From the NCBI GenBank assembly GCA_003241685.1, contig QFPJ01000003.1, positions 62,001 through 126,000 of the forward strand: a stretch of 64,000 nt of DNA, read 5' to 3'. The stretch comes from Sphingopyxis macrogoltabida. GTDB lineage: Bacteria; Pseudomonadota; Alphaproteobacteria; Sphingomonadales; Sphingomonadaceae. Shown here piece by piece: positions 24,935 to 34,615 of the stretch (the stretch's first letter is position 1; each line of letters begins with the position of its first letter). The notes below the pieces were generated by a model that saw only the letters and a program-made list of their open reading frames with translations, made no database searches and was not told where the DNA came from. A program made the position numbers and the translations under genes.

Positions 24935-27900
24935 ATGCAGGCTTCGCACAGGCATTGGCTCGCCGGCTTCATGGCCGGAACGTCGGCATTGGCGCTGGTC
25001 GGAACGGCTCCGGCGGCGTTCGCGCAGGATGCGCCCGCCAGCGGCGACGAAGGCGACGAGATCGTCGTCACCGGCATCCGCGCCAGCCTTGAATCCGCGA
25101 CCGCGATCAAGCGCAACGCCCAGGGCGTGGTCGATGCCATTTCGTCCGAAGACATCGGAAAATTCCCCGACACCAACCTCGCCGAATCGCTCCAGCGCAT
25201 CACCGGGGTTTCGATCGACCGCAACAATGGCGAAGGGGCGCTGGTGACCGTTCGCGGTTTTGGTCCCGAATTCAATCTTGTAACGCTGAACGGGCGCCAG
25301 ATGCCGACCGCGTTCATCGGCGATGGCGCCAGCCCGCCCGCATCGCGATCATTCGACTTCGCCAATCTGGCGTCGGAAGGCGTTGCGGGCGTCGAAGTCT
25401 ACAAGAGCGGCCGGGCGACGGTCGAATCGGGCGGGATCGGTTCTACGGTCAATATCCGCACGCCGCGCCCGCTGGACAAGCCGGGCATGTACGGCAGCCT
25501 GTCGGTCAAGGGCGTCTATGACAGCTCGCGCAACAACGGCAATCCGGTCACCCCGGAAATTTCGGGTATCTTCAGCACGACGCTGGCCGATGATCGGGTC
25601 GGCATCCTGATCACCGGCTCCTACCAGAAGCGCAAATCGAGCGAGAACAAGGCAATCGCCGGCTGGCGCGACGGCTATCTTGGCAACGAGAACAACTGGG
25701 GTTCCCTGGCGCAGCCGGGTGATCCGCGTGCCGGCAATATCACCAACCGTCCCGGCCCCGACGATGTCTATCAGGTGCCACAGAACGCGTCCTATGACCT
25801 CAACGACATCGACCGCGAACGGATCAATGGCCAGGCGGTGCTGCAATTCCGCCCCGTCGACGGGCTGACCGCGACGCTCGACTACACCTATTCGCGCAAC
25901 ACGGTGCGGACGCGCAACAGCAATGTCGGCATCTGGTTCAACCATGAAAACACGTCGAGCGCGTGGACCGACGGCCCGGTCGCGGGTCCGATCTTCTATT
26001 CGGAAGTCTTTCCCGCGCCCCCGGCGCCGCCGAGCACGACTGAGCTTAATGGCGGCAAGGACCTGTCCTACAGCGGAAGCCTGAGCGAAAACCGGTCCGA
26101 GAACCGGTCGATCGGCTTCAACCTGAACTGGCAGGGCGCCGACGGCGTCACCGTCACCCTCGACGCGCATCATTCGATCGCGGAGGTGAAGCCCGTCAAC
26201 CGCTTCGGGTCGAGCATGTCGATCGGCAATGCGATCTTCGGCGTGCGCAACCAGACGATCAATTTCGAAAACGACCTGCCCGTCATCTCATTTGACATGT
26301 ATCCGGGCATCGATCCGCTCGACAGATCGCTGATCCAGTCGACGGGCAACGCATTCCGCACCGCGTATTTCCGCGACGAGATCAACCAGATCCAGCTTCA
26401 GGGCAATTACGACCATGAAGGCGGTTTCCTCGACGGCATCGATTTCGGCGTCTCGCTGGTCGAAAACAAGGTGCGCTCGGCCTATGGCTTCATTCAGAAC
26501 GACACCTGGGGCGGTGCCGGTCCGGCGTCGGATATTCCCGACGATATTTTCGAGCTGGAAACGCTGCCCGACAAATTCCCCGGCCTTGCGCAGCCCGGAA
26601 TGATCCCGAGTTTCTACACCTTCGATTTTGAGCGCATGGCCGACCTGATCGAAGGTCTGTACGGCACCTGCAGCAGTCCGCAGACCGGGTCGCAGGCGGT
26701 GCCCGGCACCTGCATCGCCAATTATGATACCGACCGCCGCATCCGCGAAATCACGCTGGCGCCCTATGTTCAGGTCGCGACCAAGTTCGACCTGTTCGAC
26801 AATCCGGCGCATTTCGTGGCGGGGGTCCGGTACGAACGGACCGACGTGTCGTCGGCGGCGCTGGTTCCGGTGCCCATCGACACGCGCTGGGTCGGCGACA
26901 ATGAATTCAACATCGTCTATTCGGGCGACAGCAGCTTTACCCGTTTCAAGGGGTCATACGACAACTGGCTGCCGGCGTTCGACTTCGACATGTCGCCGAC
27001 CGAAGACATCAAGCTGCGCGCGTCCTACAGCCACACGATCACGCGGTCGGACTATGGCAATTTGCAGGGCGGACGGACGCTGGAATCGCTGTTCCGCGTC
27101 GGCGGAGGCGTCGGCGCCCAGGGCAATCCGGGCCTGATCCCCTATAAATCGAAGAATGTCGATCTGTCGGCCGAATGGTATTATGCGCCGGCCAGCTATG
27201 TGTCCGTGGGCTGGTTCCACAAGGATGTCAGCAATTTCATCTCGACCACCCGGGTCGATTCCGAAGCGTTCGGATTGACGACGCCGGTCGACGGCCCTCG
27301 CTGGAATGCGGCCGTCGCGGCGCTGGGCCAGACCGCGACCGTCGCCCAGATTCGCCAATATATCTTCGCCAATTTCCCCGACACGGTGACGATCGCCGGC
27401 GGCGGGCCGGGCACCTATGTCGGTGTCATCAACAGCGCGCCGGGCGACCCGCTGCTCAATTTCGAAATCACCACCCCGATCAACAGCGCCCAGACGGCGT
27501 CGCTGAACGGGTGGGAATTCGCGGTCCAGCACGCCTTCTGGGACACCGGATTCGGCGTCATCCTGAACTATACGATCGTCAACGGCGACGCGACCTACGA
27601 CAATGCCCAGCCGTCGTCGGTGGCGCAATTCGCGCTGACCGGCCTCAGCGACAGCGCCAATGCCGTCGCCTATTATGACAAGAACGGCCTGCAGGCGCGG
27701 GTTGCCTGGAACTGGCGGGACAAATATCTGACGCGCACCGGACCCAATCCCTTCTATGTCGAGGATTATTGGCAGATCGATGCCAGCGCCAGCTATGAGT
27801 TCATTCCCGGATTCACCGCCTTCGTCGAAGCGATCAACCTGACCGGCGAAGGGCGGCGCGAGCATTTGCGCAGCTCGAACAATGTGACCTTCGTGTCGCC

Positions 27901-27943
27901 CGGCTACGCCCGCTATGCGGCCGGGGTGCGGTTCAACTTCTGA
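24935..27943 (+). CDS. Large TonB-dependent receptor for glucan oligosaccharides
   Basis: 1002-aa receptor of the Caulobacter-type TonB-dependent group. A signal peptide (about 1-30) leads to EIVVTGIRASLESA, then IGKFPDTNLAESLQRITG and RGFGPEFNLVTLNGR, the plug signatures of carbohydrate receptors in sphingomonads and Caulobacter. The barrel ends with GVRFNF. ATG at 24935 is chosen for the GGGAGGG upstream. A terminator follows the gene. The cargo is inferred from the GH16 and GH3 genes and the shared LacI-type operators. Confidence 0.92.
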   Translation: MQASHRHWLAGFMAGTSALALVGTAPAAFAQDAPASGDEGDEIVVTGIRASLESATAIKRNAQGVVDAISSEDIGKFPDTNLAESLQRITGVSIDRNNGEGALVTVRGFGPEFNLVTLNGRQMPTAFIGDGASPPASRSFDFANLASEGVAGVEVYKSGRATVESGGIGSTVNIRTPRPLDKPGMYGSLSVKGVYDSSRNNGNPVTPEISGIFSTTLADDRVGILITGSYQKRKSSENKAIAGWRDGYLGNENNWGSLAQPGDPRAGNITNRPGPDDVYQVPQNASYDLNDIDRERINGQAVLQFRPVDGLTATLDYTYSRNTVRTRNSNVGIWFNHENTSSAWTDGPVAGPIFYSEVFPAPPAPPSTTELNGGKDLSYSGSLSENRSENRSIGFNLNWQGADGVTVTLDAHHSIAEVKPVNRFGSSMSIGNAIFGVRNQTINFENDLPVISFDMYPGIDPLDRSLIQSTGNAFRTAYFRDEINQIQLQGNYDHEGGFLDGIDFGVSLVENKVRSAYGFIQNDTWGGAGPASDIPDDIFELETLPDKFPGLAQPGMIPSFYTFDFERMADLIEGLYGTCSSPQTGSQAVPGTCIANYDTDRRIREITLAPYVQVATKFDLFDNPAHFVAGVRYERTDVSSAALVPVPIDTRWVGDNEFNIVYSGDSSFTRFKGSYDNWLPAFDFDMSPTEDIKLRASYSHTITRSDYGNLQGGRTLESLFRVGGGVGAQGNPGLIPYKSKNVDLSAEWYYAPASYVSVGWFHKDVSNFISTTRVDSEAFGLTTPVDGPRWNAAVAALGQTATVAQIRQYIFANFPDTVTIAGGGPGTYVGVINSAPGDPLLNFEITTPINSAQTASLNGWEFAVQHAFWDTGFGVILNYTIVNGDATYDNAQPSSVAQFALTGLSDSANAVAYYDKNGLQARVAWNWRDKYLTRTGPNPFYVEDYWQIDASASYEFIPGFTAFVEAINLTGEGRREHLRSSNNVTFVSPGYARYAAGVRFNF

Positions 27944-27967
27944 TCACGGGCCCTTCCCGGTCGCAGG

Positions 27968-28001
27968 AGAGCCGCGCCTTCCCCCCGGGCGCGGCTCTTT
28001 T
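27968..28001 (+). terminator. Rho-independent terminator after the glucan receptor
   Basis: An 11-bp stem, AGAGCCGCGCC pairing with GGCGCGGCTCT, with a loop of nine bases and ending in TTTT. It separates the receptor transcript from the sapC operon. Confidence 0.8.
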
Positions 28002-28028
28002 GCGTGACGGACGCCGGTCCGCGCTTTA

Positions 28029-28038
28029 GGAACGTTCC
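28029..28038. promoter_or_regulatory. LacI-type palindrome before sapC
   Basis: GGAACGTTCC is a perfect 10-bp palindrome with a central CG, sharing the AACGTT core with the sites at 24878 and 34616. It lies 113 bases before the sapC ATG, downstream of the receptor terminator, and so is placed to control a second transcript. Confidence 0.5.
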
Positions 28039-28150
28039 CAATGACAAGCGATAGGGAGAGGATGGCGATCCGGCAGGACGGGCAACCGGCCGCATCGCGT
28101 CCCCGTACCGCGCCGCGAACGGGACCAGACCAACGGAAAGCCACGGTTCG

Positions 28151-28882
28151 ATGACTCAGCACGCCGCCCTCGACAACAGCATGCACCGCGACCTTCGCGT
28201 TCGCACCGATGCCGGTGCGGATTTGGGCGACGGGGTCATGGCGACGCTGACCGTGCCGGACGAGTTTCGCAGCGTGCAGGGTCATTTTCCGATCCTCTTC
28301 CGCCGCGACAACGGGCAGGCGCCATTCTTCGCCGTCGCCCTGCTGGGGTTTGAAAATGGCGAGAATCTCTTCCTGGGCGAAGGGCGGTGGGATGCCGGCT
28401 ATCGGCCCCTGTCGCTGGCGGTCCAGCCCTTCCTGATCGGCCGGCCCGCTGGCGGCGACGGGCCGGGGCAGGTGCATATCGATCTGGCGCACCCGCGCAT
28501 CGTGGCGGGGAATGCGCCGGATGGTGAAGGCACGCGCTTGTTCGATGCCAATGGTCTTGCGTCGCCTTTCCTCGACGAGATGGCCGGCCGGCTCGGGGCG
28601 CTCGATACGGGCTATCGCGGCAGCGGGGCCTTTTTCGACGCGCTCGCCGACCATGACCTGCTCGAACCCTTCAGTCTGGAAATCACGCTCGATGACGGAT
28701 CGGTCAATTCGCTCGTCGGCTTTCACATCATCGACGAGGAACGGCTGCGCGGGCTCGGTCTCGGCGCGCTTGGCGCGCTGCATGCGGCGGGGCACCTGAT
28801 GCCGATCTTCATGGCGCTCGCGTCGCTGTCGCAGATCGCGAAACTCGTCGAGCGGAAGAATCGCAGGATTGCCGGTGGCTGA
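28151..28882 (+). CDS. SapC-family protein
   Basis: 243-aa protein of the SapC group (named after an S-layer-linked gene). It has VPDEFRSVQGHFPILFRRD near the N-terminus, then FFAVALLGFENGENLFL and FLDEMAGRLGALD. No signal peptide or membrane helix is visible, so it is probably cytoplasmic. In sphingomonads, Caulobacter and Alteromonadales it sits after TonB receptors together with cupin and tryptophan-halogenase genes, as here; its function is not settled. The downstream cupin gene starts inside its last codons. Confidence 0.83.
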   Translation: MTQHAALDNSMHRDLRVRTDAGADLGDGVMATLTVPDEFRSVQGHFPILFRRDNGQAPFFAVALLGFENGENLFLGEGRWDAGYRPLSLAVQPFLIGRPAGGDGPGQVHIDLAHPRIVAGNAPDGEGTRLFDANGLASPFLDEMAGRLGALDTGYRGSGAFFDALADHDLLEPFSLEITLDDGSVNSLVGFHIIDEERLRGLGLGALGALHAAGHLMPIFMALASLSQIAKLVERKNRRIAGG

Positions 28883-29906
28883 CAGGGGCGGCCCGATTTA
28901 CGACCGGCTCGCGGCCGTGCCGGAACGCGCGTGGGAGGCCGGGGCATCGCTCGACGCGTTGCTGGCCGACGCGCGCGCGCCCTTCGTGCTGCGGGGCCTC
29001 GTCGCCGACTGGCCGCTTGTCGCGGCGGGCCGGGAATCGGCGCGCGCGGCTCGGCGCTATCTGCTGGACCGCGCCCGCGACCGCCCTTTCACCGTATCGC
29101 TCGGTCCGCCGGGGCATGACGGGCGCTTCTTCTACGATGCCGCTATGGAGATGAATTTCCGCACCGGAACCGGCAGGCTCGCGGATATTTTCGCCGGGCT
29201 GGACACCGCCGAGGAGCGCGACGAGGCGCGTGCCGTCTATCTCGGCTCGGTGGACATGAAGGGTTATTTCGAGGGGCTCAGCGAGGCGAACCGCGTCGAC
29301 CTCGCCGGCCGCGATCCGATCGAGAGCATCTGGATCGGAACGCGCACGCGCATTGCCGCGCATAACGACTTTCCCGATAATCTCGCTTGCTGCGCGGCGG
29401 GACGGCGACGCTTTACGCTGTTCCCGCCGGACCAGTTCCGCAACCTTTATCTGGGGCCGATCGACAATACCCCCGCCGGGCGCGCGATCAGCATGGTCGA
29501 TTTCGCCGATCCCGACCTTGCCGCGCACCCGCGCTTCGCCGACGCGATGGCCGCGGGGCAGACCGCCACGCTGGAACCCGGCGATGCGATCTTCATCCCG
29601 TCGATGTGGTGGCACCATGTCGAGGGGCTCGCTGCGTTCAACATTCTGGTCAACTATTGGTGGCGCGGCACCCCCGCCTGGCTCGGCCAGCCGCAACTGG
29701 CGCTGAACCACGCGATCCTGGCGATCCGCGACTTGCCCGACGCCGACAAGGCGATGTGGCGCGACCTGTTCGATCATTATGTGTTCGATGCCGGGCCCGA
29801 GGTGACGGATCATATTCCCGAAGCGGGGCGCAGCATCCTTGCGCCCCTGACTCCCGAAAGCGCGGGGCGCCTGCGCGCCTTCTTGTTGAGGATGATGAGC
29901 CGATGA
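28875..29906 (+). CDS. JmjC-like cupin (Cupin_8) Fe(II)/2-oxoglutarate dioxygenase-like protein
   Basis: 343-aa protein with the JmjC/Cupin_8 fold. The iron triad is visible: AAHNDFPDN (His163, Asp165) and SMWWHHV (His247), the latter in the usual PGD...PS.WWH context. Such proteins hydroxylate protein or small-molecule targets using 2-oxoglutarate. The start is taken as GTG at 28875 with AGGA nearby; TTG at 28869 is possible. It overlaps sapC and is coupled to the halogenase gene by ATGA. Substrate unknown. Confidence 0.82.
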   Translation: MADRGGPIYDRLAAVPERAWEAGASLDALLADARAPFVLRGLVADWPLVAAGRESARAARRYLLDRARDRPFTVSLGPPGHDGRFFYDAAMEMNFRTGTGRLADIFAGLDTAEERDEARAVYLGSVDMKGYFEGLSEANRVDLAGRDPIESIWIGTRTRIAAHNDFPDNLACCAAGRRRFTLFPPDQFRNLYLGPIDNTPAGRAISMVDFADPDLAAHPRFADAMAAGQTATLEPGDAIFIPSMWWHHVEGLAAFNILVNYWWRGTPAWLGQPQLALNHAILAIRDLPDADKAMWRDLFDHYVFDAGPEVTDHIPEAGRSILAPLTPESAGRLRAFLLRMMSR

Positions 29907-31402
29907 ACGAAGCAGGGCAGACCCGCCGCGTGGTGATCGCGGGCGGCGGCACCGCGGGCTGGATGATGGCGGCGGCGATCGCGCGCACGATGGGGCCGAC
30001 GATCGACCTGACGCTGGTCGAATCCGAAGCGATCGGCACCATCGGTGTCGGCGAATCGACCATCCCGCCGCTGGTCAATTTCAACCGCGTGCTCGGCATT
30101 CCCGAACCCGATTTCATGCGCGCGGCGCAGGCGACGTTCAAGCTGGGCATCTTGTTCGACAACTGGAAATATGACGGACACAGCTATTTCCACAGCTTCG
30201 GGCTCAGCGGAAAGGATCATTGGTCGGCGGGTTTCCAGCATTTCTGGCTGGCGGCGCGCGCCAAGGGCTATCCGCACAGCTATGACGATTATTGCCTGGA
30301 ACTGGTCGCGGCGATGCAGGGCAAGTTCGCGCATCTGCCCGAAGACCGGATGAACTATGCCTATCACGTCGATGCGACGCTGTATGGGCGCTATCTGCGC
30401 ACGCTGGCCGAAGCGGCGGGCGCGACGCGGGTCGAAGGGCGGATCGAGCAGGTCGAGCTTGACGGCGAGAGCGGCCATATCGCCGCGCTGCGGCTCGACG
30501 GCGACCGGCGGATCGCCGGCGACATGTTCGTCGATTGCACGGGCTTTCGTGGTCTGCTCATCGACGGGGCGCTGCACGCCGGGTATGAAGACTGGTCGCA
30601 CTGGCTGCCCAACGACAGCGCGATCGCGGTCCAGTCGAAGCATCTGGGACCGCCGATGCCCTATACCCAGGCGATCGCGCATGATGCGGGCTGGCAGTGG
30701 CGGATCCCGCTGCAACACCGGATGGGCGCGGGCATCGTCTATGCCAGCGGCTATCTGTCGCGCGATGAGGCCTATGACCGGCTGCTGTCGAGCGTCGGCG
30801 AGCCGCTGATCGAGCCGTTCGACATCAAATTCAAGGGCGGCGTGCGGCGCCGACAATGGTATCGCAACTGCGTCGCCGTCGGCCTGTCGGGCGGTTTCGT
30901 CGAGCCGCTGGAGGCGACGACGGTGCACCTGATCCAGCGCGCGGTGCTGCGCTTCATCCGCCTGATGCCCAACGGCCGCGTCAGCGAACGCGATGCGATC
31001 GAGTTCAACGAGCAACAGCGGCAGGATATCGAACAGATCCGCGATTTCGTGATCCTGCACTATAAGGCGACGCAGCGCCGCGACAGTCCCTTTTGGCGCC
31101 ACGTCGCCCACATGCCGGTGCCCGACAGCCTGCAGCAGAAGATAGAACTGTTCCGCGAAACCGGCCGCACCTTTCGCAAGAATGAGGAATTGTTCGCCGA
31201 AAACAGCTGGGTGCAGGTGATGATGGGACAGGGGGTCGATCCCGCGACCTGGCATCCGATCGCCGAACGGATGACGGACGATGAACGCGACCGCTTCATG
31301 GCGGGCTTGCGCGAATCGGTCGCGCGGACCGCTGCGACATTGCCCGACCATCACGCCTATGTCGCGCGCTACTGCGGCGCGCCGGAGCCCCGGGCCGCAT
31401 GA
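29903..31402 (+). CDS. Tryptophan-halogenase-family flavoprotein
   Basis: 499-aa FAD-dependent protein. GGGTAGW (14-20) binds FAD, VGVGESTIPP is family-typical, Lys80 in ATFKLGILFDNW aligns with the catalytic Lys79 of PrnA, and WQWRIP (264-269) is the WxWxIP halogenase motif. GGFVEPLEAT is in the second FAD region. Despite these motifs, homologues next to TonB receptors and SapC are widespread and have no known halogenated product, so the reaction is uncertain. The upstream ATGA and downstream ATGA overlaps make it part of the sapC-cupin-halogenase-GH16-lacI operon. Confidence 0.87.
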   Translation: MNEAGQTRRVVIAGGGTAGWMMAAAIARTMGPTIDLTLVESEAIGTIGVGESTIPPLVNFNRVLGIPEPDFMRAAQATFKLGILFDNWKYDGHSYFHSFGLSGKDHWSAGFQHFWLAARAKGYPHSYDDYCLELVAAMQGKFAHLPEDRMNYAYHVDATLYGRYLRTLAEAAGATRVEGRIEQVELDGESGHIAALRLDGDRRIAGDMFVDCTGFRGLLIDGALHAGYEDWSHWLPNDSAIAVQSKHLGPPMPYTQAIAHDAGWQWRIPLQHRMGAGIVYASGYLSRDEAYDRLLSSVGEPLIEPFDIKFKGGVRRRQWYRNCVAVGLSGGFVEPLEATTVHLIQRAVLRFIRLMPNGRVSERDAIEFNEQQRQDIEQIRDFVILHYKATQRRDSPFWRHVAHMPVPDSLQQKIELFRETGRTFRKNEELFAENSWVQVMMGQGVDPATWHPIAERMTDDERDRFMAGLRESVARTAATLPDHHAYVARYCGAPEPRAA

Positions 31403-32337
31403 GCGCGCTGGCCGCGCTGCTGCTGTCGGCGGGCGCTGCCGTCAACGCGCCGCCCGCGGCGGAATGGCGGCTCGTCTGGTCGGACGAGTTCGACGGGCCG
31501 GCGATCGACCGGACCAAATGGGATTATGACGTCGATTGCTGGGGCGGCGGCAATGACGAGCGGCAATGCTATACCGACCGGGCGGACAATGCGGCGATCG
31601 TCGATGGCAAGCTGGTCATCACCGCGATCCGCGAGGATTCGACGGGCCCCGCCTTTCCGCCGGCGCAGCGCGGCGACCCGGACAAGGCCGGCGCGGTCGC
31701 GACAAAGCCCTTCCGTTCGGCCCGCCTCGTCACGCGCGGCAAGGCGGCATGGACCTATGGCAAGGTCGAGGTGCGCGCACGGCTGCCGCAGGGGCAGGGG
31801 ACGTGGCCCGCGATCTGGATGCTGCCGGAGGCCGGAGCCTATGGCGGCTGGGCGGCATCGGGCGAAATCGACATATTGGAGGCGGTGAACCTCGGCGTGC
31901 CGTGCGATGCCTGCGCGGGCGGGGTCGAAAACCGCATCCTCGGCACGCTTCATTTCGGCGGCGTCTGGCCGGACAATGCGCACAAGGGCAGCGAGACGGC
32001 CCTGCCCGGATCGCTCGATGATTTTCACGTCTTCGGCATCGTCTGGAAGAAGGGGGAGATCGTCTGGACGGTCGACGGCAAACCCTATGCGACGCAGCGG
32101 GCGGGCGACTGGCACACGTCCGGGTCGGACGATCCGGCGGCGCCGTTCGACCGGCCCTTTCACCTGCTCCTGAATCTCGCGATCGGCGGCGGATTGGCCG
32201 AAGGACGCGGCGCCGGCGGTGTCGATATGGCAGGTTATCCGAAGAAGATGGAGATCGACTGGGTTCGCGTCTGGCAATGCGGCGATGCCGCGGCTAGCAC
32301 GGGCCCGTGCAGTGAAACGGGGGACCAGCGGGACTGA
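31399..32337 (+). CDS. Glycoside hydrolase family 16 beta-glucanase (laminarinase-like)
   Basis: 312-aa endo-beta-glucanase. The catalytic motif GEIDILE gives nucleophile Glu156 and acid/base Glu161, with Asp158 between; LVWSDEFDGPAID at the start of the domain and RLPQGQGTWPAIWMLP are typical of GH16 laminarinases. A short hydrophobic N-terminus (MSALAALLLSAGAAVNA) is a probable signal peptide. Activity on beta-1,3 (or mixed-link) glucan is inferred from the subfamily look and the GH3 neighbour. Confidence 0.9.
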   Translation: MSALAALLLSAGAAVNAPPAAEWRLVWSDEFDGPAIDRTKWDYDVDCWGGGNDERQCYTDRADNAAIVDGKLVITAIREDSTGPAFPPAQRGDPDKAGAVATKPFRSARLVTRGKAAWTYGKVEVRARLPQGQGTWPAIWMLPEAGAYGGWAASGEIDILEAVNLGVPCDACAGGVENRILGTLHFGGVWPDNAHKGSETALPGSLDDFHVFGIVWKKGEIVWTVDGKPYATQRAGDWHTSGSDDPAAPFDRPFHLLLNLAIGGGLAEGRGAGGVDMAGYPKKMEIDWVRVWQCGDAAASTGPCSETGDQRD

Positions 32338-33389
32338 TGGGGCGTCGGCGGCAGTCGGTGACGATCAAGCATGTGGCGGCCGACGCGGGCGTGTCGCTGC
32401 AAACGGTCAGCCGTGTCATCAACAACGAGCCCAATGTCCGCGCCGAAATGAAGCAGCGGGTGCAGGCGTCGATCGACAAGCTGGGCTATGTTCCCTCGAT
32501 CGCCGCCCAGCGGATGAGCGGGTCGCGCTCCTATCTGATCCTCGCGATCAACGACCGCGAACGCACGATCGCCGACTGGAAGGCGCGGCAGGGCACCGAC
32601 TGGGTCGATCAGATGCTGTTCGGCGGCATGCTGAAATGCGCCGAATATGGCTATCGGATGATTTTCGAACTGGTCGATACGCACAGCGACCATGTCGAAC
32701 GCGAACTGCGCGCGACGATCGCGGCGCTGCAGCCCGACGGCGTGATCCTGACCCCGCCGCACTCGGACAATCCGCTGATCGTCAACCTGCTGCATGGTCA
32801 GAAAATCCCCTTTGCGCGCATCGGTTCGCACGGCGGCGACGCCGGGATCGCGCTGACGATGGATGACGAAGGGTCGGCGGCGCGCGCGACGCGGCACCTG
32901 TTGGACCTTGGCCATCGGCGCATCGGCTTCATCTCGGGATCGGTCGAATATGACCTCAGCCACTGGCGCATCGACGGCTGGCGGGCGGAAATGACGGCGG
33001 CCGGGCTTGCGACCGACGGCCTGCTGGCCGAAGGTGATTTCAGCTATGCGTCGGGCGATGCCGCGGCGCGGCGCCTGCTCGGCGGCGCGAATCCGCCGAG
33101 CGCGATCATCGCGAGCAACGACCAGATGTCGCTCGCGACGCTGGAGGTCGCGCGCGAACTGGGGCTGGCGGTCCCGGGCGACCTGTCGCTCGTCAGTTTC
33201 GACAACACGCCGATCGTTCATTTCAGCCAGCCGCCGCTGACGGCGGTGGATCAGCCGGTGTCGGCGACGGTCGCGCGCGCGGTCGAACTGATCATCGCGG
33301 CGCAGCGCGGCGAGAAACGGCCCGAGGCGCCGACGGTCGTCAGCGGCAGCCTGATCGAGCGTGCCTCCACGGCGCCCCATGCCGGATGA
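32337..33389 (+). CDS. LacI-family transcriptional repressor
   Basis: 350-aa regulator. The N-terminal helix-turn-helix (VTIKHVAADAGVSLQTVSRV, about 8-27) and hinge are followed by a periplasmic-binding-protein-like sugar domain (DGVILTPPHSD, GHRRIGFISGS, FDNTPIVHFSQPPLTAV). It is coupled to GH16 by a TGATG overlap. It likely represses the receptor, sapC and GH3 transcripts through the CG-centred palindromes at 24878, 28029 and 34616 until a glucan-derived sugar binds. Confidence 0.9.
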   Translation: MGRRRQSVTIKHVAADAGVSLQTVSRVINNEPNVRAEMKQRVQASIDKLGYVPSIAAQRMSGSRSYLILAINDRERTIADWKARQGTDWVDQMLFGGMLKCAEYGYRMIFELVDTHSDHVERELRATIAALQPDGVILTPPHSDNPLIVNLLHGQKIPFARIGSHGGDAGIALTMDDEGSAARATRHLLDLGHRRIGFISGSVEYDLSHWRIDGWRAEMTAAGLATDGLLAEGDFSYASGDAAARRLLGGANPPSAIIASNDQMSLATLEVARELGLAVPGDLSLVSFDNTPIVHFSQPPLTAVDQPVSATVARAVELIIAAQRGEKRPEAPTVVSGSLIERASTAPHAG

Positions 33390-34563
33390 ACGGGCGCCGC
33401 CGCGCCGTCAGTCGATGCCTTTTCTTTTGCTCTACGCGCTGGCCGCGGCGGGCGGGGCGATCGCCTATGTTCCGTTCCTGACGCTGTTGCTGCCCGCGCG
33501 CATGGCGGAGCTGGCGGGCGACGCCGATGTCCGCTGGCTCGGCTATCTCACCTTCTTCGGCGCTCTCGCTGCCAGCGCCGGCGGCATCGTCTTCGGCTGG
33601 CTCAGCGATCGCTCGCGGACACGCCGCCCCTGGATTGCGGCCGGCCTCGTCCTGACGACGGCCCTGCTTTGCGCGATGCCGCTGGCGGGACATGTGCGGG
33701 ACCTGCTCATTCTGATCATCCTGTGGCAGCTCGCGCTCAACATGATCCTGGGGCCGCTGTCGGCCTGGGCCGGCGATGTCGTGCCCGACGCGCAAAAAGG
33801 GCTGCTCGGCGGTCTCCTCGCCTTTTCGCCGGCGCTCGGCGCGTGGTCGGGGGCGCTCGTCACGCTGCTCAATCCGGGCGGTTTCGAACCGCGGCTGATC
33901 GCGATTTCAATGCTGGTGCTGCTGGCGCTGACGCCGGTGCTGCTGTTCGGCCGTCCGCGCGCTTTTCCGGAACTGATGCGGTCCGATGGAACGCCGGCGC
34001 GGCGGATCGCGAAACCCGCCGCGCGCATGTGGCTGGCGCGGCTGCTGGTCCAGATCGCGGAGGCGGCGCTGTTCGCCTATCTCTATTTCTGGTTCCGGTC
34101 GATCGATCCGGCGATGAGCGACCATGAAAAGGCGGGATTGTTCGGCATCGCGCTGACGGTCGCGGTGCCGGTCGCGTTGCTTGCGGGCCGCTGGGCCGAC
34201 CGGAGCGACCGTCCGTTCGCGCCGCTGGTCGTCACGGGGGTCGTGACCGTCGGCGGGCTGCTCGCCATGGCGCTGGCGGCGGACCCGGCGTCGGCGAAGA
34301 TGGCCTATCTGGCCTTCGGCGTCGCGACGACGGCCTTTCTCGCGCTTCATTCGGGCCAGACGTTGCGGGTGCTGCCGCGCGCCGACCGGCGCGGGCGCGA
34401 TCTCGGCATCTTCAATCTGGCCAATACATCGCCGTCGCTGATCATGCCCTGGCTGACGCTGTCGCTTGTCCCGGGCTTCGGCTTCGATGCGCTTTTCTTG
34501 CTGCTGGCCCTGCTGACGAGCGGCGCGGTGCTGCTCCTCGCGACGATGCCGCGCCGGGCCTGA
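33379..34563 (+). CDS. MFS sugar transporter (GPH/SUT-like)
   Basis: 394-aa major-facilitator protein with twelve predicted helices; GGIVFGWLSDRSRTRRPWI is the conserved loop 2-3 motif. It resembles the glycoside-pentoside-hexuronide type carriers found in sphingomonad glucan loci. The ATG at 33379 overlaps lacI by 11 bases; ATG at 33415 is the alternative and neither has a clear ribosome site. It probably brings in glucan-derived oligosaccharides or disaccharides. Confidence 0.8.
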   Translation: MPDERAPPRRQSMPFLLLYALAAAGGAIAYVPFLTLLLPARMAELAGDADVRWLGYLTFFGALAASAGGIVFGWLSDRSRTRRPWIAAGLVLTTALLCAMPLAGHVRDLLILIILWQLALNMILGPLSAWAGDVVPDAQKGLLGGLLAFSPALGAWSGALVTLLNPGGFEPRLIAISMLVLLALTPVLLFGRPRAFPELMRSDGTPARRIAKPAARMWLARLLVQIAEAALFAYLYFWFRSIDPAMSDHEKAGLFGIALTVAVPVALLAGRWADRSDRPFAPLVVTGVVTVGGLLAMALAADPASAKMAYLAFGVATTAFLALHSGQTLRVLPRADRRGRDLGIFNLANTSPSLIMPWLTLSLVPGFGFDALFLLLALLTSGAVLLLATMPRRA

Positions 34564-34615
34564 TTCCCGCGGGCAATGGCGCTTGCTTTCCGGCAGGCGC
34601 TGTGCGAAGAGATTT

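Noticed and set aside
29903..31402. Halogenated natural-product biosynthesis cluster
   Set aside because: The halogenase-like gene is embedded in a glucan operon with SapC and cupin and no biosynthetic enzymes are present.
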